Source: Aquimarina sp. Aq107 (GTDB taxonomy: Bacteria; Bacteroidota; Bacteroidia; Flavobacteriales; Flavobacteriaceae). Taken from it: DNA of 64,000 nt. The stretch covers positions 62,001 through 126,000 of the forward strand of contig NZ_OX030782.1 of NCBI RefSeq assembly GCF_943733665.1. The letters are read 5' to 3'. Shown in pieces: positions 8,610 to 17,900 of this stretch. The position numbers and the translations under genes are program-made. Each line of letters opens with the position of its first letter. Within the stretch, counting starts at the first letter, position 1. The notes under the pieces are model-generated. The model ran no database searches, had not been told where the DNA came from, and worked only from the letters and a program-made list of their open reading frames with translations.

Positions 8610-9982
8610 AAATAACAGTTGCAGGCTTAGGACCTGGAGATATTAATTATATGCTACCCGTAGTTAAAAATGCTTTGCAAAAAGCAGATGTAGTTATTGG
8701 TTACGATTATTATTTTCAGTTTGGAGCATCTCTTTTTAGAGAAGATGCAGAACTCATTTCAATGCCATTGGGTAAGGAAGAAGCAAGAGCGCATAAAGCC
8801 ATTGAAAAAGCGAATGAAGACAAATATGTAGTCGTTATTGGTTCTGGTGATGCTAGTATTTATGCAATGGCTGCCATTGTTTATGAAGTGGTGTCAAAAG
8901 AAAAGCATACGGATATTGAACTAGAAACCTTACCGGGCGTTTCTGCTTTCTTAGCTGCAGGGAGTAAATTAGGCGCACCTTTGGGTCATGATTTTTGTTG
9001 TATTTCTTTATCAGATTTAATGACGCCTTGGAACAAAATAGAGCAAAGAATTAAAGCTGCGGCTACTGGGGATTTTGTGACAAGTTTATATAATCCAAGG
9101 AGTAAAAAAAGACATTGGCAACTAGGTAGATTACAAAAAATATTTTTAGAAGAGCGCTCTCCTAATACACCTGTTGCGATTATAAGACATGTTACACGAC
9201 CAGAAGAAGAACTTAAAATTACCACTTTAGGAGCGTTTAATCCAGAAGATGTAGATATGTTTTGCCTGGTAATGATTGGAAACTCGCAAACGTATCGTTT
9301 TAAAGACTATTTGATTACACCGCGAGGATATCTCAACAGAAAACCGCATACTGGGAAAGAAATCCAACAAGAGAGTTTTAGAATTGTTACGGAGTATATT
9401 ACCAATTTACCCTTTTCTATTTCGGATAAATGGGCAATAACCAGAGTGATTCATACCACAGGAATTTTGGAAGATTTTAATCAATATTCGGCAACATCAG
9501 AAGCTATTGAAAATTGGCACAACCATCTTAAGAGCGGAGGAGAGATTGTTACCGATGTTACCATGGTAAAAGCTGGAATCACGAAAGCTTTTACTGCGGC
9601 ATACGGGAATCAAATACATTGTTTGTTAAATGATGAGGATTCGCAGTTATTAGCAAATTCAGCAAATATTACACGTTCCCAAGCGGGAATTAGAAAAGCT
9701 ATTGAAAAGCACCCAACTGCTTTATATGTTGTTGGAAATGCACCTACCGCATTATTCGAAATTGTAGAACAACTAAGAGAAAACACAACTTTTAAACCTG
9801 TAGGAGTTATTGGTGTACCTGTTGGTTTTGTAAATGTGTTAGAAGCAAAAGAACAGTTATCTCAAATTACAACTACTGATTGGGTAATTGTAAAAGGAAA
9901 CAGAGGTGGTAGCAATGTTGCGGCTGCTATTGTAAATGCCGCTTTTACACTACCCGAAGCTTCAAACTATTTTAAACCGTAA
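8606..9982 (+). CDS. cbiH: Fusion of (cobalt-)precorrin-3 C17-methyltransferase and precorrin-8X methylmutase
   Basis: A 458-residue bifunctional enzyme. Residues 1 to about 245 are a tetrapyrrole methylase of the ring-contracting CobJ/CbiH type: AGLGPGDINYML, VIGSGDASIYAMA, LPGVSAFLAA, and SLYNPRSKKRHWQL, which is characteristic of C17-methyltransferases. Residues about 255-455 are a CobH/CbiC methylmutase: ESFRIV, RVIHTTGILEDF with the catalytic His283, VTDVTMVKAGI, and GVPVGFVNVLEAKE. The two activities are early and late steps of the same route. The fusion is also a good phylogenetic marker. It lies between cbiL and bluB with almost no spacing. Confidence 0.92.
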   Translation: MKITVAGLGPGDINYMLPVVKNALQKADVVIGYDYYFQFGASLFREDAELISMPLGKEEARAHKAIEKANEDKYVVVIGSGDASIYAMAAIVYEVVSKEKHTDIELETLPGVSAFLAAGSKLGAPLGHDFCCISLSDLMTPWNKIEQRIKAAATGDFVTSLYNPRSKKRHWQLGRLQKIFLEERSPNTPVAIIRHVTRPEEELKITTLGAFNPEDVDMFCLVMIGNSQTYRFKDYLITPRGYLNRKPHTGKEIQQESFRIVTEYITNLPFSISDKWAITRVIHTTGILEDFNQYSATSEAIENWHNHLKSGGEIVTDVTMVKAGITKAFTAAYGNQIHCLLNDEDSQLLANSANITRSQAGIRKAIEKHPTALYVVGNAPTALFEIVEQLRENTTFKPVGVIGVPVGFVNVLEAKEQLSQITTTDWVIVKGNRGGSNVAAAIVNAAFTLPEASNYFKP

Positions 9983-9983
9983 G

Positions 9984-10622
9984 ATGAGCAAATTTACTTC
10001 AGAACATATAGAGACTCTAGAAAAGATAATTCTTGCACGTAGAGATGTGAGAGGAAACCGTTTTATAGATACGCCTGTTTCTCAAAAAGATTTAGATAAG
10101 ATTTTATTTGCAGGAGTAAATGCACCTTCGGTTGGGTTTTCGCAACCTTGGGAGTTTGTTATTATTAAAGATGTAGTCACTAGAACTAAAATAAAAGAAA
10201 GTTTTTTTGAAGAAAATGAAAAGGCAAAAGTATTGTTTAAAGAAAAAAAAGCGGAGGCCTATACTCAATTAAAGTTGGAAGGTATTATAGAATCGGATTT
10301 GAATATTGCTGTTTTCTATAAACCAAGCACTGATCCTACTTTAGGACAAACGACTATGAAGGAAGCAGGAGTGTATTCTGTGGTTTGTGCCATTCAAAAT
10401 ATGTGGTTAATGGCTAGAGCTTTAGACATTGGTTTAGGTTGGGTAAGTATTTTGGACCCAAATAAAATTAAAGCCATTTTAAACGCTCCTGAAGATAGAC
10501 AGTTAATAGGTTATTTATGTTTAGGACACGTAGATAAGTTCTATGAGAGTCCAGAATTGGAACGTTTACAATGGGAAAAACGCAAGAACATAAGCGATGT
10601 TGTAATTAAAGAATCTTATTAA
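9984..10622 (+). CDS. bluB: 5,6-dimethylbenzimidazole synthase (nitroreductase family)
   Basis: Converts FMNH2 and O2 to the lower-ligand base 5,6-dimethylbenzimidazole. BluB-type motifs are RRDVRGNRF, AGVNAPSVGFSQPWEFVII and GLGWVSILDP. An upstream in-frame ATG at 9936 would overlap the previous gene by 47 bases; the ATG at 9984 follows its stop directly and gives the usual BluB N-terminus (212 residues). A related nitroreductase, CbiY, occurs in the B. megaterium operon, but the motifs here favour BluB. Because BluB needs oxygen, the organism is likely aerobic in spite of the anaerobic-type ring genes. Confidence 0.9.
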   Translation: MSKFTSEHIETLEKIILARRDVRGNRFIDTPVSQKDLDKILFAGVNAPSVGFSQPWEFVIIKDVVTRTKIKESFFEENEKAKVLFKEKKAEAYTQLKLEGIIESDLNIAVFYKPSTDPTLGQTTMKEAGVYSVVCAIQNMWLMARALDIGLGWVSILDPNKIKAILNAPEDRQLIGYLCLGHVDKFYESPELERLQWEKRKNISDVVIKESY

Positions 10623-10625
10623 TAA

Positions 10626-11822
10626 ATGATAAAAACCGCAAAACATATTGATTATTATTTGATTGGTATTAGTAATCATCCTACTCCTGTTTGGAATAGC
10701 GAAGTGCTACAATTAATTAAAGAATCGTCTGTTTTTTCTGGTGGAAAACGTCATTATGAATTGGTACAATCATATTTACCTAAAAATCATAGGTGGATTG
10801 AGATTTCGGGAAAAATGGATGCTTTAATAGAACAATACAAAACGGTTGACGTTTCTATTGTTGTTTTTGCTTCGGGAGATCCTTTTTTCTATGGTTTCGG
10901 AAATACATTACAACGTTTATTACCTAACGGACAGCTCAAAGCTTTTCCCTATTTCAATAGTATTCAGTTACTCTGTCATAAAACGCAAACAAATTACAAT
11001 GTATTAAAATCAATATCGGTTCACGGTAGAGACTGGTCAGCTTTAGATGAAGCATTAATCAATAGAAATGAATTGATTGGTGTTTTAACAGATGACAAAA
11101 AAACACCAGCAGTAATAGCGAAACGTATGTTACAATATGGTTTTGACAATTATTCAATTACTATTGGTGAATCTTTAGATGGTGATGATGAACGTATTGA
11201 ACAACTTGATATATCCACTTGTTCAATCAAAACACATCATAGATTAAATTGTGTGTTATTAAAACGGATAAGATCTAAGGAAAAACTGTTTGGTATTCCT
11301 GATGCTGCTTTTATTCCTTTAGAGAATCGAGCGAATATGATTACCAAAATGCCCATCCGTTTAAGTACCATTAATGCATTAGCATTACAAGATCAACGTG
11401 TTTTTTGGGATATAGGTTCTTGCACAGGCTCTGTAGCTATTGAAGCAAAGCAACATTTTCCGCATATAAATGTAATAGCTTTCGAAAAACGAACTGAATG
11501 CAGGACTATTATCCAACAGAACACCGAACGTTTAGGAACGCCAGGTATTGAAATTGTAATTGATGATTTCTTTAATATTAATTTAAAAAACTATCCTACG
11601 CCTGATGTTGTTTTTATTGGTGGACACGGAGGTCGTTTAAAAGAATTAATCCAAACAGTTTATCAATTAAATCCGGGAGTTCGATTTGTAACTAATGCGG
11701 TAAGAGAAAGTAGTAGCATCGTATTCATTTCAGTACTTACGAAGTTAAAATATACGATTAGCACGAATACCATACAGTTAAACGAACACAATACAATTAG
11801 CATTCACACAGCAGAAAAATAA
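10626..11822 (+). CDS. cbiET: Precorrin-6Y/cobalt-precorrin-7 C5,C15-methyltransferase, decarboxylating
   Basis: 398 residues with two domains. The N-terminal tetrapyrrole methylase (CbiE-like) spans residues 1-200, with FASGDPFFYGFG near 80-92. The C-terminal class I SAM methyltransferase (CbiT-like) has WDIGSCTGSVAIEAK near residue 260 and PDVVFIGGHGGRL. It methylates C5 and C15 and removes the C12 acetate carboxyl. The single-gene CbiET/CobL arrangement is common. It lies 3 bases after bluB and 3 before the next gene. Confidence 0.92.
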   Translation: MIKTAKHIDYYLIGISNHPTPVWNSEVLQLIKESSVFSGGKRHYELVQSYLPKNHRWIEISGKMDALIEQYKTVDVSIVVFASGDPFFYGFGNTLQRLLPNGQLKAFPYFNSIQLLCHKTQTNYNVLKSISVHGRDWSALDEALINRNELIGVLTDDKKTPAVIAKRMLQYGFDNYSITIGESLDGDDERIEQLDISTCSIKTHHRLNCVLLKRIRSKEKLFGIPDAAFIPLENRANMITKMPIRLSTINALALQDQRVFWDIGSCTGSVAIEAKQHFPHINVIAFEKRTECRTIIQQNTERLGTPGIEIVIDDFFNINLKNYPTPDVVFIGGHGGRLKELIQTVYQLNPGVRFVTNAVRESSSIVFISVLTKLKYTISTNTIQLNEHNTISIHTAEK

Positions 11823-11825
11823 TAC

Positions 11826-13667
11826 ATGAAAAAAATAGCCATCATAGCAGTAACTGAAAAAGGCCTTGAAAAAGCCCTTGTTATTCAGAAAGAATTTCCA
11901 AAATCGGTGGTCATAACTACGTTATCATCAACTAATGGAAACGTGTCTACTATTAACTCTATTTCGAACTATTTAAATGAAAATTTTACAAAATTAGATG
12001 GTATTTGTTTTGTTACTGCATTAGGTATTTGTGTACGACTAATTGCACCATATATTCAAGATAAAAATAGTGATCCAGCTGTGGTCTCGGTAGATGATTT
12101 AGGATTAAATGTACAATCAGTATTGAGTGGTCATAAAGGTGGTGCAAATGATTTTACTTCGAAAATTGCAGCAGTTTTAGGAGCAAAACCTATTATATCT
12201 ACTTCGAGTGATGTACAAAACATTTGGGCATTAGATACGCTAGGTACTCAATTTGATTGGCAAGTGAAAAGTTCATTGTCTATGAACAAAACGATGGCGC
12301 TTTTTGTAAATAATAAGCCCACGGCTTTATTGTTAGATATTAAAGATAAAGGTACTCAGCATTTAGAAAAAACACTGCCCAATTTTGTCACTGTTTTTTA
12401 TAGGGAAGCAGATATTGATTACGCACAGTTTGAATTATGTATCGCTATAAGTTATAAGATGTATGAAGTTAGTATTCCAAGTTTGTTTTTTATTCCAAAA
12501 GTACTTTCGATAGGTTCAGGGTGTTCTAAACAGTTAGATTCAGTGCTGTTTGAAACCACTTTAAAAGAAGAATTACGACGTAGAAATATTCACTTTTCGG
12601 CCATTAAAAACTTTGGTTCCATTGATATCAAAGCAGGACAACAAGCGTATTTGGACTTCAGTAACAATAACAAGATTCCTTTTAGCACATTTACGGCAGA
12701 TGAAATAAATACGATTACAGTACCTAATCCAAGTGAAGTAGTGCGATCTAAAATTGGTGTACAGGGTGTTTCAGAATCTACAGCAATGTTACTTTCTGGA
12801 AATAAAAATGTAGTAATTGAAAAGCAGAAAATCCATTTAGATAACGGTGAGAAGTTTACATTTTCTGTAGCATTAGATACTAAAGTCGAACGTAGTACTG
12901 CTATTGCTATTATTGGTGCTGGACCTGGAGATGAGGAATTAATAACGGTAAAAGGAAAACAATATTTAGAAGAAGCCGATTGTGTATTATATGCAGGTAG
13001 TTTAGTGCCCGAAGAAATGACCAGTTGGTGTAAATCAGGTGCTGTAGTTAGAAATTCTGCAATGATGACCTTAGAAGAGCAAGTGTCTATCATGCAAGAA
13101 CATTATAAAAAAGGAAATTCAATTGTACGTTTACAATCTGGTGACCCTTCTTTATATGGCGCTATCCAAGAACAGATGACCATTTTTGACGAGTTGGGGA
13201 TGGATTATTTTATTGTACCAGGAATTTCTGCATTTAGCGCAGCAGCAGCAGTTTTAAAATCAGAATTTACGATTCCTGAAGTCGTACAATCTATTGTATT
13301 AACGCGTGGTGAAGGCAAAACACCAATGCCTTCTAAAGAAAGTATTTCGGCATTTGCAGCAACGAATGCTACTATGTGTATCTTTTTAAGTGCTGGAATT
13401 GCTAAAAAAGTAGAAGCGCAATTATTAGAACATTTTAATGCAGATACTCCAGTAGCTGTAATGTATAGAATATCATGGAAGGATGAAGAAATTTTTCAGG
13501 GAAAATTAGAGGATCTGGCAGAAATTGTGAAGAAAAGCAAGAAAACGAGAACCGTATTAATTGTCGTAGGTCATGCTATTGGCGCACGTAAGAACAGGTC
13601 ACAATTATACAGTCCGGAATGGAAACATATTTTTAGAACCAATAAGAAATTTGTAGTTACAGAATAA
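11826..13667 (+). CDS. cbiG: Fusion of cobalt-precorrin-5A hydrolase (CbiG) and precorrin-4 C11-methyltransferase (CbiF)
   Basis: 613 residues. The first about 345 form CbiG: an N-terminal domain with ICFVTALGICVRLIAP and LSGHKGGANDF, then a C-terminal CbiG domain with SIGSGCSKQLDSVLFE. CbiG opens the delta-lactone and releases acetaldehyde, a step found only in the early-cobalt pathway. From about residue 357 a CbiF/CobM methylase follows: AIIGAGPGDEELITVKG, YAGSLVPEEM, RLQSGDPSLYGA and VPGISAFSAA. The two steps (C11 methylation, then lactone opening) are consecutive, so the fusion joins successive enzymes. It follows cbiET by 3 bases. Confidence 0.93.
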   Translation: MKKIAIIAVTEKGLEKALVIQKEFPKSVVITTLSSTNGNVSTINSISNYLNENFTKLDGICFVTALGICVRLIAPYIQDKNSDPAVVSVDDLGLNVQSVLSGHKGGANDFTSKIAAVLGAKPIISTSSDVQNIWALDTLGTQFDWQVKSSLSMNKTMALFVNNKPTALLLDIKDKGTQHLEKTLPNFVTVFYREADIDYAQFELCIAISYKMYEVSIPSLFFIPKVLSIGSGCSKQLDSVLFETTLKEELRRRNIHFSAIKNFGSIDIKAGQQAYLDFSNNNKIPFSTFTADEINTITVPNPSEVVRSKIGVQGVSESTAMLLSGNKNVVIEKQKIHLDNGEKFTFSVALDTKVERSTAIAIIGAGPGDEELITVKGKQYLEEADCVLYAGSLVPEEMTSWCKSGAVVRNSAMMTLEEQVSIMQEHYKKGNSIVRLQSGDPSLYGAIQEQMTIFDELGMDYFIVPGISAFSAAAAVLKSEFTIPEVVQSIVLTRGEGKTPMPSKESISAFAATNATMCIFLSAGIAKKVEAQLLEHFNADTPVAVMYRISWKDEEIFQGKLEDLAEIVKKSKKTRTVLIVVGHAIGARKNRSQLYSPEWKHIFRTNKKFVVTE

Positions 13668-13682
13668 TATATAAGAAGCATA

Positions 13683-14438
13683 ATGATATTAGTTTTTGGA
13701 GGAACAACAGAAGGTAAAAAAACAGCCACTTTATTAGAAAGTATGGCCTTGCCTTTCGTGTATTCTACAAAAACAAATATCTCTTTTAAAACAACTAAGA
13801 TTGCTAGTTACAGACACGGTGTGTTAGATGAGCAACAATTAGAAAAATACATCATTAAGAATGATATAGAAATGATTGTAAATGCTTCTCATCCATTTGC
13901 AGAACTATTGCACGATACTATAGCTAAAGTGGCAGAATTTTTACAAATTCCTGTTATACGATTTGGACGACAATTACTTCCTAAAACAGCACATTTGTTA
14001 GTGTCTTATGTCAATACGTATGATGAGGCTTTAGAATTATTAAAAGAAGATCAAAGAGTACTGGTGCTAACTGGAGTGCAATCGATTAAAAGATTAACAC
14101 CTTGGTGGCAAAAAAACACTACATATTTTAGAATATTAAACAGACCTGAATCACTAGCAATTGCGGAAGAAAGTGATTTCCCTAAAGAACAATTGATTTT
14201 AGGACTGCCTTCTGCCAACTTGAAAAAAGAAATCGAGGTGATTAAAATGCATCAGATCGATGTTGTTTTAACTAAAGAAACAGGAAATAGTGGGTTTTTA
14301 AGCACAAAAATTGAAGCAGCTTTAAAAACAGATGTACAAATCATTATTATCAATCAACCAAAAATACCAATGTATTTTAAGGTAATATATACTACTTCAG
14401 CCTTGGAATTATTAATCTCTAAAACGATTGTAGTATGA
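13683..14438 (+). CDS. cbiJ: Precorrin-6A/cobalt-precorrin-6A reductase
   Basis: A 251-residue NADPH-dependent reductase of the CobK/CbiJ family. The start ILVFGGTTEGKK is the family's nucleotide-binding loop, followed by IVNASHPFAELLHDTI, FRILNRPES and VVLTKETGNSGF, all typical. It reduces the C18-C19 double bond of (cobalt-)precorrin-6A. It overlaps cbiD by 4 bases (ATGA at 14435). Confidence 0.92.
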   Translation: MILVFGGTTEGKKTATLLESMALPFVYSTKTNISFKTTKIASYRHGVLDEQQLEKYIIKNDIEMIVNASHPFAELLHDTIAKVAEFLQIPVIRFGRQLLPKTAHLLVSYVNTYDEALELLKEDQRVLVLTGVQSIKRLTPWWQKNTTYFRILNRPESLAIAEESDFPKEQLILGLPSANLKKEIEVIKMHQIDVVLTKETGNSGFLSTKIEAALKTDVQIIIINQPKIPMYFKVIYTTSALELLISKTIVV

Positions 14439-15520
14439 GTTTGAGAAAAATTCCAAAAGGGCCTTTAAGAGATGGATTTACTACTGGCACTTGCGCTACT
14501 GCTGCTGCTAAATCAGGTTTGAAGGCTATTATTCATCAGAAAAAAAATAAGACTGTTAACGTATACTTACCGATAGATAAAATCCTCGAAATACCTATTC
14601 ACCATTGCGAGTTTACAGAAAGCACATCCAACTGTTCGGTAATTAAAGATGCGGGAGATGACCCAGATGTTACCAATGGGGCAGAGATTGGTTGTATGCT
14701 AAAATTAACACAAGAAAAAGGAATTCAGTTCATTGCCGGAGAAGGTGTTGGCACGGTTACGCTTAAAGGCTTAGAATTGGCTATTGGAGAGCCTGCCATT
14801 AATCCTGTTCCAAGAAAAATGATAGCTAGCGCTCTTCAAAAATTATTACACGATTACGATTTAGAGTGCGGTGTATCGGTTACTGTGTATGTTACTGATG
14901 GGAAAAAATTAGCCAAACGAACACTGAATGAGAGGGTTGGTATTATGAATGGGATTTCTATTTTAGGAACCACCGGAATTGTAAAACCCTATTCCGCTTC
15001 ATCTTATATAGCAAGTATAGAACAAGGAATTGATGTTGCAGTGGCAAATAAGGTAACAGAGTTGGTTATTAATTCTGGTGCCAGAAGCGAAAAGTTCCTG
15101 TCAAAAAAATTTAATCATTTACCTGAGCAAGCTTTTATTCATTATGGTAATTGGATAGGAGAAACTCTCAATAAAATTAATCAATCACCGATAGAAAAGG
15201 TAAGTATTGGGATTATGCTAGGCAAGGCTGTAAAACTAGCTGGTGGAGTTATCGATACGCATAGCTGTGTCTCTAGTTGGAATAAAGATTTTGTAGTAGA
15301 ATTAGCGCAAAAAATTGGTTATAAGGATGTAGATAAAATCAAATCCTTAAATATGGCTGGACGGTTGATAGAGTTATTTGATTTTGAGCAAGACGCTCCT
15401 TTTTTTCAGTTGCTGTTAAAACATTGTTATCAACATACACATGTGAAAATTAAACAGGTGACACTCGATATTTACCTTATTCATAAAAACGGAACATTTA
15501 TTAAATATAATAAAAAATGA
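14435..15520 (+). CDS. cbiD: Cobalt-precorrin-5B C1-methyltransferase
   Basis: 361 residues, normal CbiD length. The N-terminus LRDGFTTGTCATAAAKSG and the segment IKDAGDDPDVTNGAEI are strong CbiD signatures, and IMLGKAVKLAGGVIDTHS is also typical. CbiD methylates C1 and, like CbiG, marks the early-cobalt (anaerobic) pathway. It overlaps cbiJ by 4 bases and the permease gene by 4 bases. Confidence 0.94.
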   Translation: MSLRKIPKGPLRDGFTTGTCATAAAKSGLKAIIHQKKNKTVNVYLPIDKILEIPIHHCEFTESTSNCSVIKDAGDDPDVTNGAEIGCMLKLTQEKGIQFIAGEGVGTVTLKGLELAIGEPAINPVPRKMIASALQKLLHDYDLECGVSVTVYVTDGKKLAKRTLNERVGIMNGISILGTTGIVKPYSASSYIASIEQGIDVAVANKVTELVINSGARSEKFLSKKFNHLPEQAFIHYGNWIGETLNKINQSPIEKVSIGIMLGKAVKLAGGVIDTHSCVSSWNKDFVVELAQKIGYKDVDKIKSLNMAGRLIELFDFEQDAPFFQLLLKHCYQHTHVKIKQVTLDIYLIHKNGTFIKYNKK

Positions 15521-16233
15521 CTTTTACTTCTTTGATTAGACCTTTGATGGCTGGGATTTTACACTCTTTTGAACCAGATCATGTAACAGCGGTTTCTGTA
15601 CTAGCTACGGAGAATGCCATTAATAAAAAAAAGGTAAGCTTTAAATCGGTATTCAAAGCTTCTCAATGGGCATTTGGTCATTCCGTAACCTTGTTATTGT
15701 TTGGAGGAGTTGCATTATTTTTTAAGAGTATAACTTCTTTAGTAATAAATGATATTTCTTTTTATGCAGAATTAGCTGTCGGTCCAATTATGATTTGGTT
15801 AGGGATCGTAGCAATCAGAAGGAATCATGCTATTAATGAAATGGTAAAAGTCCATAAAAAAATTGAACCTCACGAACATGAACTTTCGAATCCAATTCAT
15901 TTACATGGAACCCAAGGAGAAGAAATTGCTGTAAATCCAATGAATAAATCTTTTTGGATTGGTATGTTGCATGGGTTGGCAGGTACAGGAGGGGCATTAA
16001 CATCTGCACTAGTTTTAAGTAGTGCAACTATAACTGATGCTCTTTTTATACTAGCTGTAGAATCTCTTGGAATTATTGTAGCAATGGCGGTATATAGTTA
16101 TGTTTTGATTGTTGTGATGAGTCGTTTTTTAGAACGTAATCTAGCAATTTTCAAGTGGATGAATGGTCTTGCAGGAGTAGCTTCGATAATTATAGGATTG
16201 ATATGGATCTATAATAATAGTATGGTATTATGA
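15517..16233 (+). CDS. Probable cobalt/nickel permease (NiCoT/UreH-like)
   Basis: A 238-residue membrane protein with about six helices. LHSFEPDHVTA near residue 15 contains HX4DH, the metal-selectivity signature of NiCoT-family transporters, and GMLHGLAGTGGA forms a second conserved membrane motif. A His-rich cytoplasmic loop (HEHELSNPIHLHG, about residues 122-134) may capture metal. Its overlap with cbiD and the next chelatase gene argues for Co2+ supply to the chelatases. Nickel or export activity cannot be excluded from sequence. Confidence 0.78.
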   Translation: MTFTSLIRPLMAGILHSFEPDHVTAVSVLATENAINKKKVSFKSVFKASQWAFGHSVTLLLFGGVALFFKSITSLVINDISFYAELAVGPIMIWLGIVAIRRNHAINEMVKVHKKIEPHEHELSNPIHLHGTQGEEIAVNPMNKSFWIGMLHGLAGTGGALTSALVLSSATITDALFILAVESLGIIVAMAVYSYVLIVVMSRFLERNLAIFKWMNGLAGVASIIIGLIWIYNNSMVL

Positions 16234-17900
16234 TACAAGACGAAAAACAAATCAATTTTCCTTTTTCAGCTATTGTTAGTCAAGATGATTTTAAGCTAGC
16301 ACTTATATTAAATTTGGTTGATCCTCTTATTGGAGGAGTATTAGCTATTGGTGATAAAGGAACCGGAAAAACTACGCTCATTAGATCGCTAACAAATCTA
16401 ATGAGTACTCAACAATCTTTTCCCTTTATTAATTTACCTATTGGTGTTTCTGAAGACAGACTTATTGGAAGCATTGATTTAGAACAATTGATCAATGCTA
16501 AGAAAGAAGTTGTCAACTTAGGTTTAATGGCACAAGCACACCAAGGTGTTTTGTATGTAGATGAGGTGAACTTACTACAAGATTACCTTACAGACATTTT
16601 ATTAGATGCAGCTGCTTCTGGTAGTTACTATTTAGAACGAGAAGGCATCTCTCGTTATTTTAAAAGTCAATTTTGTTTAGTTGGCTCTATGAATCCTGAA
16701 GAAGGAAATGTAAGGCCTCAATTAAAAGATCGTTTTGGATTAAGTGTTCGTATAACAACACCTACAGATCCGAAAGTACGTCAGCAAATTATCAAACAAC
16801 GTTTCGAGTTTGATGATAACCCGGTAGAGTTTGTCGCTAATTATAAAAATAAAGATGAAGATATAGCGATACAAATAGAAAGGGCTAAAAAGAATTTAAA
16901 ATCTATAAAAATAAATGATTCAATTATAGAATATTGTAGTGCATTAGCTGTTCAGCATCAAGTAGAAGGTTTGCGTGCAGATATTTTATTACTGAAAACT
17001 GCTAGAGCTTATACCTCTTATTTGAATCAATCAGAAGTTACTACAGAAGCCGTAGATAAAATTGCCGATTTTGTATTGAATCATAGAAGTACAAATCAGC
17101 ATCAGAACCAGAAACAACCGAATCAAAACGAAAACGAGCAACCAAAAGAATCTCCTTCAAATGGAACTCCTTCTAAAGAAGAAAACATACATATTCTAAG
17201 TCCCTTAAACGAATTTAGAAAACCAAAAGATATAGCTGCGAATACAATTGATAACGGCGCAAATTCAAATCAAATTAACCAAGCAACTATTACTTCCATA
17301 AATACAAAAAAGACGGTAAGTCAATATGTAGCGACAGATAAATTTGAATTAAAAACAAAAAGGAAGAACAACCTTTTGAAGCAGCATCATATCTTTTTAA
17401 TAGATTCTAGTGGTTCTATGATGAAAGATGAAATTATAGCATATGCTAAAGGAGCTGTGCATAAAATTGCAGAACAATCGAAAAAACAACATACACAATT
17501 CTCTATGGTTTCTTTATTTGATGGAGAAGCGCAACATATTTTAAATCAAACAGGAATTCTAAAAGAAATTGAAACGGTATTAACAGATCTTAAAACTGGG
17601 GGTAAGACCAATTTAATAGCTGGTTTTAAAAAAATAAAAGGAATTTGTTCGGATATAGCATTTCATCATCACCTTCATATTATTACAGATGGAAAATTAA
17701 ATACGGAACATACTTTAGAAGATATAGTACTCGCTTTTCAGACGTATTGCAAAGGAATACATACCACTCAAATAGTTGATGCAGAAAAAGGGGTGGTAAA
17801 AATTGGAGTTGCTAAAGAATTTGCGAAGCGTATTCAAGCTAATTATGAAATTTTAATGAGGACAACAGTTTCTGAAAGCCCAAAATATACTGAAGGATGA
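16230..17900 (+). CDS. ChlI/ChlD-type AAA+ and vWA subunit of a metal chelatase
   Basis: 556 residues. The N-terminal AAA+ ATPase has Walker A GDKGTGKTT (41-49), GVLYVDEVNLLQ (Walker B) and the SMNPEEG sensor, as in BchI/ChlI. A Gln/Asn-rich linker follows (about residues 285-320). The C-terminal von Willebrand A domain has the MIDAS motif FLIDSSGSMM near 388-397. This BchI/D-like fusion commonly powers CobN-type cobaltochelatase, in place of CobS/CobT. cobN lies 3.2 kb downstream in the same direction. It overlaps the permease and cbiA by 4 bases each. Confidence 0.85.
   Translation: MIQDEKQINFPFSAIVSQDDFKLALILNLVDPLIGGVLAIGDKGTGKTTLIRSLTNLMSTQQSFPFINLPIGVSEDRLIGSIDLEQLINAKKEVVNLGLMAQAHQGVLYVDEVNLLQDYLTDILLDAAASGSYYLEREGISRYFKSQFCLVGSMNPEEGNVRPQLKDRFGLSVRITTPTDPKVRQQIIKQRFEFDDNPVEFVANYKNKDEDIAIQIERAKKNLKSIKINDSIIEYCSALAVQHQVEGLRADILLLKTARAYTSYLNQSEVTTEAVDKIADFVLNHRSTNQHQNQKQPNQNENEQPKESPSNGTPSKEENIHILSPLNEFRKPKDIAANTIDNGANSNQINQATITSINTKKTVSQYVATDKFELKTKRKNNLLKQHHIFLIDSSGSMMKDEIIAYAKGAVHKIAEQSKKQHTQFSMVSLFDGEAQHILNQTGILKEIETVLTDLKTGGKTNLIAGFKKIKGICSDIAFHHHLHIITDGKLNTEHTLEDIVLAFQTYCKGIHTTQIVDAEKGVVKIGVAKEFAKRIQANYEILMRTTVSESPKYTEG

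Noticed and set aside
9936..9983. Longer bluB start
   Set aside because: It would overlap the previous gene by 47 bases and add residues not expected in BluB; the ATG at 9984 fits better.
12590..13093. Reverse-strand 167-codon open frame
   Set aside because: It is the shadow of the cbiG-cbiF fusion, whose domain motifs are unmistakable on the forward strand; composition (Ser/Thr/Ile-rich) is that of an antisense frame.
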